NCBI RefSeq assembly: GCF_029867415.1
Contig: NC_081183.1
Location: forward strand, 139,709,951-139,773,950
Direction: 5' to 3'
DNA: 64,000 nucleotides
Origin: Vicia villosa
Taxonomy: Eukaryota; Streptophyta; Magnoliopsida; Fabales; Fabaceae
This document shows, piece after piece, positions 22,853 to 34,300 of the stretch (within the stretch, counting starts at the first letter, position 1; each line of letters opens with the position of its first letter). A program made the translations under genes and the position numbers. The notes beneath the pieces were generated by a model. It was not told the DNA's origin and did not search any database. It saw nothing but the letters and a program-made list of their open reading frames with translations.

Positions 22853-22930
22853 GGTTTGGTCCCATAGGGACTTGAACTCGTGACCCTGAGGTCACTACTC
22901 AAAACAAAAGCCAACTGAGCCACGCTTGTG
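22853..22930 (-). ncRNA. tRNA-derived segment inside Ogre B 3' LTR
   Basis: On the minus strand this reads like a decayed tRNA: a box-A sequence TGGCTCAGTTGG (22,911-22,922), then GTAGTGACCTCAGGGTCACG, then a box-B sequence GAGTTCAAGTCCC (22,867-22,879) at a tRNA-like spacing. The T-stem and acceptor do not pair properly, so it is not a functional tRNA; it is better called a tRNA pseudogene or SINE head captured in the LTR. It lies downstream of the LTR TATA box, within what would be the transcript. Confidence 0.55.
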
Positions 22931-23877
22931 GCTTGTAATATACACGCGTTGAATTAATTATATTTTAAATCAATTTCCAGAAATCCTTTGAACCAAAAAC
23001 GCGCCAAGAACAACCCTCCAACTGAAATTTGAAAATCTCTAAAACTGTGTTGTTTTAATCAAGCAAAGGGTCTATCTCACTCGGTTTTTCACAAGGAACA
23101 TGATGGTGATCTCAGAATTCATTTATTTTTGCTCTAAAGGGGTCAATTTTCGCATGAACATGAAGAACCCTAGAACTGAAATTCAATGTGAAATCGTGTA
23201 TGTGCAAGTTATGATGCAATTGATTGAGGGTTAATGATCCTCATAGGTGCAGAAACAAGATGGTATGCTCACATTTCATTTATGATGCGTGGAAGTATGA
23301 ATTTGAAGTTCATGAGCACTTACCTCAAAAACGGCCAAACTGAGAATTGGATTTTGATCTGGAGGTGTTACAGATGCTTTGTATCAATCTGAATAGCTTC
23401 TATGATGATTATGGAAGGTGTCTGGATGTCTGGAACAAGTTGAATTCATCTGAGCATGGCCATGGCACCCGATCTGCAGTTGCTTCAAGTATGAATCGAA
23501 TTTGAAGATGGAGATGTTTCAGATCATATGTGAGTGTTTGGATAGTTCATATGTGATATATATGAGGTGTTGGAAGTGTTAGTTTGGACAGAAATGATCT
23601 TGAATGGATTTTGGCATGATAAGGCCATGGTTATGCATATTTGAGAAGTGAGGTAGTGATTTTGAGCTTGAGGTGTTTTTGGGGTGTATGAGTGGTTCAA
23701 ACAAGTTTCAAATGATGTTTATGAGTTGTGGGAAGCATCACTTTGTTCAGAACTTGCAAGGTTTGGAGGTTGAGTTTTCTACCTCACTTTGAAACACATG
23801 ACTTGTAATTCAAGAAAGAAGAGAGAAAACCTATAATTGTGAGGTTTTGGTGTGAATTGAAGAGTGATTTGCACCTC

Positions 23878-23885
23878 TATTTATA
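23878..23885 (-). promoter_or_regulatory. TATA box of Ogre B 3' LTR
   Basis: TATAAATA on the minus strand in the context CCTATAAATAGAGGTGCAA. The LTR of Ogre A has CCTATAAATAGAAGG at the comparable place, so this is the likely core promoter; it marks the U3/R region. Confidence 0.7.
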
Positions 23886-25459
23886 GGCCAAACATTCTGA
23901 ACTCAGAGCTTTGCAACTTGCTTCTTCTTTGGTGATTTTGGCACTTAAAGGATAGAAAGGAATCTTACCATTAAATGCATATGGTTAAAGTTACTAAACC
24001 ATGGTTAAAATTGGCTATGCTTCTTATCTCTTTCCCATCTGTCTCAAATCAGAAAATATCTTCCAATTATTGCCTCTATGTATCATTACTTGGTCCATTT
24101 GGCAATTTGGCTCATAACTTTGGCAAAATGACTTGAAATTTCAAGTGAAAAGTTCACTAATGGCAAAATTCAAAACCATAGCTACACTTCAAATTTTTTC
24201 ATGCTCTTGGACATTTTGGAAAGCTCATGTTACACACTTCAAAACCCTAGTTGAAAGTTTCTTCAAGATCTTTAAGGAAGTGGGTGAAAAAGATCCATGA
24301 ACTTTGAGAAAAATGAGGTTTTAAGTGAAGTTTTCAAAAGATACCAACTTTGAAGCTCCATATCTCTTAAATGGTTGATCTTATGGAAAAAAATTATATG
24401 TGACAAAGTTGTTCATTGGATCAAAATCTACAACTTTCATGTTGGAAGTTTTTTTCAGTTTGTAGGTGAAATTTTGAGAAATTCCCTCCCAAAGTTTGGA
24501 AAAAACCATGAAAAACACTTAGAAAAATTTTCTAAGTATGAAAGTCAAACTTTGACTTTTTGATTCTTGATTGATTTTCTTGATTTTTCTTAATCAAATG
24601 ACTTCTCATATCATATATTGATGATTTAAAACTTCAAAAGTCATGGTTGACCAAAATTCCCCAAAAGTCAATGGTGATCTTGTACAGTTGACTTTTTCAG
24701 ACGAATCGCGTTTCTGGAGATTTCAAATGAAACAGGCTATCCTCACCAAATAAATGGTATGAATGGATCATATTGAAGCATTAGAGGATATTGAGCCATG
24801 GTTTGAGTTGTGGCACTATGTCCTGATTAAAAAGTCAGTTATTCAGTGAATTAGGTCAAAACCCTAATTGTCGACCTGATGAAATTGATGACTGTGGACC
24901 TTGAATTGAGATGCAATTTCCATGGGATATGGTCATAGGGATTATTTGAGGATGATTGAAACCTTTGATTGACTTCCTGGGGGTTTTTAGGGTTTCCCAA
25001 ATGTGATCCCTGATTTTAGTCCCTGATAGTTCAAAATCCTGATCTGAGGATTTGTCTGATCAATCTTTGTGTAGGAGATGTCTTGAGCTAATGGATTAGG
25101 TCAAAATGAGGTACTTGGGGTCTTGAGGTCATGTCCCAAGTTATTAGATCAAATTCTGAGCAAAAGTCAGGAGTATGCTATCTTCAGTCAAAACCCTAAT
25201 TCAGTCGATTCAAAGCTGTTGAGCTTGCTGAAATGAATCTCTGAGGACCAAATGTTGATTATTGATGAAGATGATTCATTTGAGATGAAGGGAGAACAAA
25301 ACCCTAGTTGATTGTTGCTTGTACTGATGAGTGATTTCTTGATTAAATCCCTGCTGAGTCACAAGTAGCAAACACAAACTATGCAATTTGTTAGAGATGC
25401 AAATGATGCATATGCAATGATATGAGGTGGTATCTTAGGTCAAAAATTGGGGTATGACA

Positions 25460-27484
25460 GATGCCCCTATTTAAGTTTCTTCAACCTGAGACATGAAGAT
25501 TGAAAATCTTCGTTTTGATAGGGTGGAAGAGACTTAAATATCAGAAGACGCAAATTTTGGACCTAAGATACCAAAATTGCGAATGATGCAAGGATATCTT
25601 TACCGAGGGAATATCAAGACTGACTCCACTGGGGAAAAGAGATCGGGAAGGATGTCTCAATCCGTTCTAGGAAGAGAATCCATTTTTTTTCTTTTCGGGA
25701 AAGCAAGTGTATGCTTCACCGGGGAATGATAGCTTTGTAAGAAAAGCTTACCTATCGACATTATCGACTATCAACATGGGGATAGACTTGTTTAATAATG
25801 CGAAGGTGAAAGGTATGAAACTGTGTTACCGACTATCAGCATGGTGATAGACTTGACAAGGTAAAAAGAGTTTCAAAGGTTCGGTTAATATTACCGACTA
25901 TCAGCCTTGTGATAGACATGTTGAATAATATAACCAGAACAAAAAGTTACCGACTACCAGCCTTGTGATAGTGGTTTTGAAGACATGATCAATTATCAGT
26001 CGAGTGATAAAATGATCCTGGAGACTTTGCTAGGGAAATTACTGGATATTCAGCCTTGTGAACAGTAATAAGGCCCTAATTGTCGAATGATCTTCATGAT
26101 TGATTTCCTTGAGAGGAAATTTTTGAAAGAAACATAAACTGCTCAGATGACGAGGCGATTGTTTATGGTTTAATTTTTTCACGACTCTATTTGGGGAATC
26201 GGAATTTGGATCTTTGGTAAAGACAAGGTTCTAACCAAGAATGAATTGGAAAGAGACAGTCAAACAAGACTTTGTACCCATGAGGAATGAACTCGAATGG
26301 ATATTTTCTCCTTTGTTTTGAGAGGAGAAACTAAAGCAACCTTCTTCCACGAGGAATGATCTCAGTGGGGAACTGGAGAAAGAAGATTTTATTTCTGCTT
26401 ATGGGTGACAACCTACTTGGAGAGATGACACGCCCATACTTGTTCCTTTTTTTTTTCTTCTTCTTTTTTTCTTTTTTCTCTACTTTTTGGGATAGATATA
26501 TCCTGAACAAACGATTATTGAAAAATGCAAGAATGCATAAATGATGTAAATATGTATGAATGATGAATGTCATGAATGTAGCATGCATGCTGACGATACT
26601 GACAGACAAGGAAGTATATACTAGAGAAGGACCGACGTCGCAATACAACCAGATACTTGGCAAATGTTCTTCAACACGGTGTAGACAACACAGGTGATGA
26701 ATGGTGTTGCATGTTTTAAACTTCTCTGGGGAAGATAAGCATCTTTTCTCATTGAGACGGAAGAACCTTTTCACTGGAGATGGAAAATCTTCGTTACTGG
26801 GGATAGAAGAGCTTCTTCACTGGGGATAGAAGAACTTTTCCTATCATAATCTTTGATTCATCCTATGGAGATAGCTGTTGATGTTCCTTCTGTTGTTCAC
26901 AACTCAAAGGAAAATTTCGCTTTTATTTTGAAAAAGTGAAGTAAATTCATTTAAAACTTCTTTTTTCTTTTTTTTTTCAAAAGTGAATAACACAATTAAA
27001 GCGTCATTTTGCAAGCTGAAAGGAATTAAAGATTGCAAACAAATGGGCACAAGGCTCAAATTTATTTAATAGGATGGTAATCAGCTAAAGGCGTGATTCC
27101 ATAGAGTATTTACAAAAGTTGGAAATGGTAATTATGCGGAAAAGGCTACATTGAAAGCAATAACCACTATTCCCTCTAACAACTTTGAGTTACAACTGTG
27201 CTTGTCGCTTCAGATTGGCGATGATTTGCTTGAAGACCCTTTGATGAAGTACAGACTCCTCAGGTGACGAAGTACGGACTGATGCAGTTACTTTGTCATT
27301 AATCCCTAATTTTTGCCTAGATTGCCCTTTCAGGTTTTCAATCTACCAGGATGAATTTTTTCTGTTTTTGTCTCTAATTTTTGCCTGGACCGCCCTTTCG
27401 GGTTTTCAGTCCACCGAGACGCTCATTTTTTCCTAAGTCGCCCTTTGCGGGTTTTCGACTTACCGAGCTGTTCTTTTGTATTTT
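25460..27484 (-). other. Ogre B 3' untranslated region and polypurine tract
   Basis: About 2 kb between the integrase stop and the 3' LTR. Next to the LTR (25,460-25,472) the minus strand reads AAATAGGGGCATC, the polypurine primer for plus-strand synthesis. The rest is noncoding with repeats: ACCGACTATCAG.CTTGTGATAG units (about 25,745-26,060), CACTGGGGATAGAAGA units (about 26,750-26,840) and three ~70-bp units with CGCCCTTTCGGGTTTTC (27,320-27,470). Ogre A retains the same region at 46,931-49,044. Confidence 0.85.
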
Positions 27485-30400
27485 TTAGATAAAGTATTTC
27501 TTGACTGCATCAGCATTCACAGGATGTGGGAGTTCATCACCATCCATGGTTGCAAGAGTCATGGCGCCGCCAGAAAATGTTCTTTTGACAACATACGGGC
27601 CTTCGTAATTAGGAGACCATTTGCCCCTAGAATCTGGTTGAAAAGACAAGATCTTTTTAAGCACGAGGTCGCCTTCTTGAAATTCACGAGGTCGAACCTT
27701 TTTGTTGAAGGCTTGTTTCATCCTTGCTTGGTATAACTGTCCATGGCATAGAGCAGTCATACGTTTTTCTTCGATTAAGTTCAACTGATCGTATCTGCTT
27801 TGACACCATTCAGCCTCTGACAACTTAGTTTCCATGAGGACTCTCATTGATGGGATTATAACTTCTACGGGGAGCACAGCTTCCATGCCGTATACTAGAG
27901 AAAAGGGAGTTGCCCCTGTTGAAGTACGCACTGAAGTACGGTACCCATGTAAAGCAAATGGCAGCATTTCATGCCAGTCTTTGTAAGTGACGACCATTTT
28001 CTGGACGATCTTCTTAATGTTCTTGTTGGCAGCTTCAACAGCGCCATTCATTTTTGGTCTGTAAGGAGAAGAGTTATGATGCTCAATCTTGAATTCCTCA
28101 CACAATTCTTTCATCATTTTGTTATTCAAGTTTGAACCATTATCAGTAATGATCTTGCTGGGAACACCATATCGGCAAATGATGTTGTTCTTGATAAACC
28201 TCACAACCACTTGTCTTGTAACATTGGCGTAAGATGCTGCTTCGACCCATTTGGTGAAGTAATCAATTGCAACTAAGATGAAACGATGACCGTTTGAAGC
28301 TTTCGGTTCGATCATTCCAATCATGTCGATACCCCACATGGAGAAAGGCCATGGAGATGAGAGAACGTTGAGTAGAGTCGGTGGCACATGGATCTTATCT
28401 GCGTAGATCTGGCACTTGTGACATCTCTTCACGTGTTTATAACAGTCAGATTCCATTGTCAACCAATAGTATCCAGCTCTTAACATTTTCTTGGACATTG
28501 CATGCCCATTTGAATGAGTTCCAAAGGACCCTTCATGCACTTCATGCATTAACATGTCTGCTTCGTGTCTGTCCACGCATCTGAGCAAAACCATGTCGAA
28601 GTTTCTTTTGTATAACACATCTCCGTTTAGGAAGAAACTGCCAGAAAGCCTCCTTAGAGTTTTCTTATCTTTGTTTGATGCCCCAAGTGGGTACTCTTGA
28701 GTTTGAAGGAAGCGTTTGATGTCGTGAAACCACGGTTTATCATCGATGACTGCTTCAGTTGCAAACACATAGGCGGGCCTTTCAAGGCGCGTGATTCTGA
28801 CTTTAGGCACATCATTCCAGTGACTGACTTTGAACATGGAAGATAGAGTAGCCAAGGCGTCTGCCATTCGATTCTGATCTCGAGGTATATGATGCAATTC
28901 AACCTTGTTGAAGAAAGTCAACAGACGTCTTGCATAATCTCTGTAAGGAATCAAGCCAGGGTGGTAAGTTTCCCACTTGTCTTTGATTTGGTTGATCACG
29001 AGGGCTGAATCTCCATATATGTCGAGGATCTTGATCCTTAAGTCAATGGCTTCTTCGAGACCCATGATACAAGCTTCATATTCTGCGATGTTGTTGGTGC
29101 AATCAAATAGCAATCTGGCGGAGAATGGGATATGAGTACCCTTGGGAGTGATGATGATTGCCCCAATTCCATTGCCAAAAGCGTTTACTGCTCCATCAAA
29201 AATTAGGCCCCATCTTGATCCAGGCTCAGGACCTTCTTTCGGTAATGGTTCGTCACAATCTTTCATTTTTAAGTACATGACATCTTCGTCAGGAAAGTCA
29301 AACTTGAGAGATTGATATTCATTAATTGGTTGATGCGCCAAATGATCGGCGAGAATGCTTCCTTTGACCGCTTTTTGGGCACGGTATTCAATGTCATATT
29401 CGGATAACAGCATTTGCCATCGGGCAATCCTTCCTGTTAAGGCGGGCTTTTCAAAGACGTACTTGATCGGATCCATTTTGGAGATTAACCAAGTAGTATT
29501 GTTGATCATGTACTGGCGGAGACGTTTTGAAGCCCAGGCCAAAGCACAACACGTTTTTTCGAGCATGGAGTAACGAGACTCACAGTCTGTGAATTTCTTA
29601 CTCAAGTAATAGATGGCATGCTCCTTCTTACCGATTTCATCTTGCTGTCCAAGCATACAGCCCATGGATTCTTCCAACACAGTAAGGTACATGATTAATG
29701 GTCTTCCTTCAACTGGAGGAATCAATATTGGTGGTTCTAACAGGTACTCTTTGATACTGTCGAACGCTTTCTGGCAATCTTCAGTCCATACAACCCCTTG
29801 ATCTTTGCGGAGAAGCTTGAAAATTGGCCCACAAGTAGCAGTCATTTGAGAGATGAATCTGGAGATATAGTTCAATCGTCCGAGAAATCCTCTTACTTGT
29901 TTTTCAGTTTTTGGTGCAGGCATCTCTTGAATAGCTCTGACTTTGTCGGGATCTACTTTAATACCTCTTTGGCTGACAATGAAACCCAAAAGTTTTCCAG
30001 ATCTAACCCCAAAAGTACATTTGTTAGGATTCAAGCGAAGCTGATATTTCCTTAGTCGTTGAAACAACTTCAAAAGGTATTCAATATGTTCTTCTTCTGT
30101 GCTGGACTTGGCTATCATGTCGTCCACATAAACTTCAATTTCTTTATGCATCATGTCATGAAAGAGAGTAGTCATTGCCCTTTGGTAAGTTGCGCCTGCA
30201 TTTTTCAATCCAAACGGCATCACTTTGTAGCAAAAGGTACCCCATGGGGTGATGAAAGATGTCTTCTCCATGTCTTCAGGAGCCATCTTGATCTGATTAT
30301 AACCGGAGAACCCGTCCATGAAGGAAAAGACGTTGAACTTAGCAGTGTTATCGACCAACATGTCGATATGTGGTAATGGAAAGTCATCTTTTGGACTGGC

Positions 30401-30950
30401 TTTGTTCAAGTCACGGTAGTCAACACACATTCTGACTTTTCCATCTTTCTTCGGAACTGGCGCTATGTTGGCCAACCATTGAGGATACTCAGAAGTGACA
30501 AGAAAACCTGCGTCGAGTTGCTTTTGAACTTCCACTTTGATCTTGTTAGCCATATCAGGGTGAGTCCTTCGCAATTTCTGCTTAACTGGCGGACATTCTG
30601 GCTTCAATGGCAAGTAATGCTGAACAATATTGGTATCCAACCCAGGCATGTCTTGGTAGGACCAGGCAAACACGTCAACATATTCTTTGAGAAGGTCTGT
30701 CAACTTACTCTTGACATCAGCATCAAGCAGCGATCCAATGGTCACTTCCTTTTTGTCTTCTTCAGAACCCAAGTTGATCTTTTCTAGAGGCTCTTTGTGA
30801 GGCAGAATGGCTCTTTCCTCGTGCTTAAGTAATCGAGAGATCTCGTCTGGGATCTCCTCTTTTTCCTCTTCTTCGGCTTCGAACACAGGAAACTCAAAGT
30901 TGGGAGAGGGCATAGGGTTATTGCATTCAATGGGTTTATCAATAGTAAAT
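27485..30950 (-). CDS. pol: Ogre B pol: RT, RNase H, aRNase H, integrase
   Basis: The open frame 30,958-27,485 (1157 codons counted from an ATG that lies in the intron end) encodes the replication enzymes. RT: MCVDYRDLNKASPK, FMDGFSGYNQI, then the catalytic YVDD at residues 277-280. A Ty3-type RNase H follows. A second, RVT_3/archaeal-like RNase H has the IFDGAVNAFGNGIGAII, NIAEYEACIMGL and DSALV blocks; dual RNase H is a known mark of the Tat lineage. Integrase: an HHCC finger (H..H..CHKC) about residue 800-850, and catalytic Asp, Asp and Glu at about 876, 937 and 973 (WGIDMIG, ITDNGS, GAVEAANK). No stop or frameshift. Translation probably depends on splicing to gag-pro, so exon 2 is taken to start at 30,950. 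Confidence 0.93.
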
Positions 30951-31310
30951 CTGCACATATGATTTATTTCAGAAAATTTTATGAATGCAAGAGTGTATGC
31001 AGATTTTTTTTGAAAAAGTTTTTTTTTTTTATTTTTTTATTTTGGTTTTTTAGGATTACCATTTCCAGAAAAAAGCAAAAATAAAACATATAATGTAGGG
31101 AATTCAAAATGACGCTTTATTTATGATTCATCTTTGAAACAAAGCCCTAAACACAAAACTCATTTGCCTTGGGCAGGACAAAGAGGGAAACTTTTAAAAC
31201 AAAGCCCTATACACAAAGTTATTTGGGCGGAACATTTAAAAGCAAAGCCCTATAAAACATCTCTCTGCTTTGGGCAAGGCAGGAGGTCAAAATAACAGCG
31301 AGGTGATTAC
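30951..31310 (-). other. Predicted Ogre B intron that removes the gag-pro stop
   Basis: Minus-strand donor AAA/GTAATC splits the final Lys-stop of gag-pro; acceptor TATGTGCAG/ATTTAC lies in the pol start. Removing these 360 bases joins AA+A into a Lys codon and fuses gag-pro to pol in frame (RRSK-FTIDKP). Ogre elements are known to carry an intron between protease and RT; the exact sites here are my reading and are the same in Ogre A. Confidence 0.75.
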
Positions 31311-34300
31311 TTTGAGCGGCGAACAACATTCGGAACGTCGACAGCTTTCCAGTAGCAACGAACTCCTCTGTGCATTATGTATTCAGGAAAATTCTCCTCA
31401 GAATTATCTTCAGTATTGACATTGACCGCTGGTCGAGCAGGATTTGAAGGTCCTGGTTTGTCAACCTTGTTCTTTGTAGAGTTGAAACGGTCTTCTTCCA
31501 CCTCTTGAAGAGCATAAGACGAGTCACAATCTTCAGAATTTTCAGGATGTATTTCCCAGTCTTCAGGATGAAGAGACTCATTGTCAGCGACACTCTCTGA
31601 GTCAGTTGCGGGACCATCTTCCCCTTCATCTTCAAAAATGGCATTTATGTGATGGTAACCATCTTCAGGATTATAAACCTTGGTAGATGCATTGAAGTTG
31701 AAACTTTCAGTAGTTTCAGGCTGCTGAGAAAATTGACAGGGCTGATAAACCTCTTCTGGTTGACTATTATATTCAAAGGAATCTCCCCATCCAGTTGGTT
31801 GGATATCCTCAATCGCAATCTTGCAACTTTCAGGTGCAGTGTATTTCACCATATAATCAAATTTTCCACTTGGTTGTCCCAAGGTGTCCCAGATTTCTGC
31901 AGGAATAGGCGGAATTTCTTTAGCACTTGTTTTCTCAGAAGGAGGATATGGTTCTTCCTGAGATATGTATCCCGAGTCATTGAGATAACATTTCCATTCT
32001 TCTTCAGTATCTGGTAGACCTTCTTCGATGCATTCTTCGATAAGGACATTAACCTCTTGAGGAATTGGGTTAAGGAATCCTCCATTAATGAATGTTTCTT
32101 TGATCGGACGAAGGGTTTCATCCTTCTTGGTGCAGTTTGAGAATGTTGGTGAACATCCGAGACCTGCTCTAGTTTCATTCTTGGTAGGGATCACAACTTG
32201 CCCCCAGCCAGTGGTAGTTCCGTCTTTCACTACTTTCACTGCCTCTTTGTAAGAAGAGATTGATGCTTTCTTTTTGGAAGATTCGTCTTCTAAAGAGAGA
32301 CCTTGGAACTGCGTTCCTTCCACATCATCGACACTTATGAAAGAGAAATTGGATAAATGGCTCACCATCAAGGCTTGTTCTCCACTTATTGTTACCAATT
32401 TTCCATTTGTTACAAATTTCAACTTCTGATGGAGCGTAGAAGTTACTGCCCCTGCTTCATGGATCCATGGTCGTCCTAACAGACAGCTATAAGCAGCTTG
32501 AATGTCCATGACCTGGAAAGTGATTTGAAATGTATGTGGACCAATTGTCATGGGAAGGTTGACTTCGCCGATAACAGATTTTCGCGATCCATCAAATGCT
32601 TTGACAACTACACCACTGAACTTCATAGGCATTCCTTGGTAAGACAAGCGAGCAAGAGTTGTCTTTGGCATCACATTCAAGGAAGATCCGGTGTCTACCA
32701 ACACATTGGACAAAGAGTCTGACTGACAGTTCATAGAAATGTGCAAAGCAAGATTGTGATTTTTACCCTCCTCGGGGAGTTCTTCATCACAGAAGCTTAA
32801 ATTGTTACAAGCTGTTATGTTGGCTATTATCCCATTAAAATGATCAACAGTCACATCATGATCTACAAAAGCTTGATCTAAGACCTTCATCAGGGCTTCC
32901 CTGTGGGCTTCTGAGTTTAAAAGCAATGAAAGTATTGAGATTTTTGAAGGAGTCTGCATAGGCTGATCCACAATCTTATATTCACTTCTTTTGATAAGCT
33001 TCAAAATTTCATCAAAATCAGGATTGACATTGGTTCCACTGGATTGACCAACATCAGTGTTTGTATTACTAACAGGAGTCTCCACAGGATTCCCCACTGG
33101 TGTATTAACAGGATTTTGCCCAGTTACAGGAGTACTAGGCTGCTTTGAAGGTAGTGGAGTATACACTCGTCCACTTCTTGTTACTCGACTCACATCGGCT
33201 ATATTCACAACAGATGAAAGAGTAGGTAAAGGAACTTCTTGTCCATCCTTTATCATTGTAGCATTGTAGTTGTATGGAACTGCCTTGTCAGAGTCATAAG
33301 GAACAGGTCCAGGTAGACAAATGATCAAAGGAGCAATAGGAACCTTTGGCTTGTTGTAAGTAACTTCTATGCGCTCAGGCATGTTGAAATGAGGAACGAT
33401 GACGTTAACTATAGGCATTTCCGAGTTGATATCTGAGACTAAAAGCTCATGCGGATAACATCCTATCATGTTAACTTCATTTTCATCCCTATTTCTGTAG
33501 ATCTCAATAGTACCATTATCTAGCAAAACTTGGAGATCTCTTCTCACAATCGCACACCCGTGAGGATCCACACAACATATTCTACAGGAACCATATTGAT
33601 GCTGGCGAAAACTCGGCCCTCGACAAAGAGTAGCGTGCATTTGTACCAAATCTGCTCTTGAGAAGTTGATATTATAGACTCGGTATTGGCCAGGACATCC
33701 ATACACCATGTTTACAACATGCCCTCCATGATTGGGCAGCGGATTTGCTTGCACATTAGGATTCAAATTTCTGAAAGAGAGGAGATTAGATCTAACCAAC
33801 CTCTGAACTTCATATTTCAAAGCTATGCAATGCTCAAGATCATGGCCAGGTGCTCCTTGATGATAAGGGCATGAGACCTCAGCTTTGTACCACCATGGGA
33901 GTTTCTCAGGTACGGGTGGTGGCGTTTTAGTTTGAACAAGACCTCTTTCAATCAAAGCAGGGTACAATTCTGTGTAGGTCATTGTAATTGGATCAAACTG
34001 TGGAGCTCTTTGTACACGATTCTGATTATTGTTAAACTGCTGAACCTGTGGTCGAGGCTGTTGTTGAAATTGCGGGGTAAATCCCGGATTCGGTGCTGTA
34101 TTAACGACTGGCGCAATAGCAGCAATCTGTCGTTGACGATTGACATTTCCTCTTGACCTCCCTTGGGATACCATGTCAACACTTTGTTCTTTCTTCTTTT
34201 GGAAACCACTTCCGAACTTTTTGGTTCCGCTTGAAGATCCACCTTCTTTAGTCAGACGTCCGGTTCGGACTCCTTCTTCTAAACGCATACCCATGTTTAC

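Larger units (their letters stand above)
20522..25459 (-). repeat. Ogre B 3' LTR (4938 bp)
   Basis: On the minus strand it starts TGTCATACCCC at 25,459 and ends CCGCGACA at 20,522. It carries a TATAAATA box, a tRNA-like segment and two families of short tandem repeats. Its outer parts resemble the LTR of Ogre A (49,045-54,639), but the interior (about 22,400-24,900) does not. No protein-coding content; ORFs inside are accidental. Confidence 0.95.

Noticed and set aside
22683..22895. 70-codon ORF repeated in both B LTRs
   Set aside because: Its repetition follows from LTR duplication, and it overlaps the tRNA-like segment; not a separate gene.
22853..22930. Functional tRNA gene
   Set aside because: Box A and box B are good but the acceptor and T stems do not pair, so I list it only as tRNA-derived.
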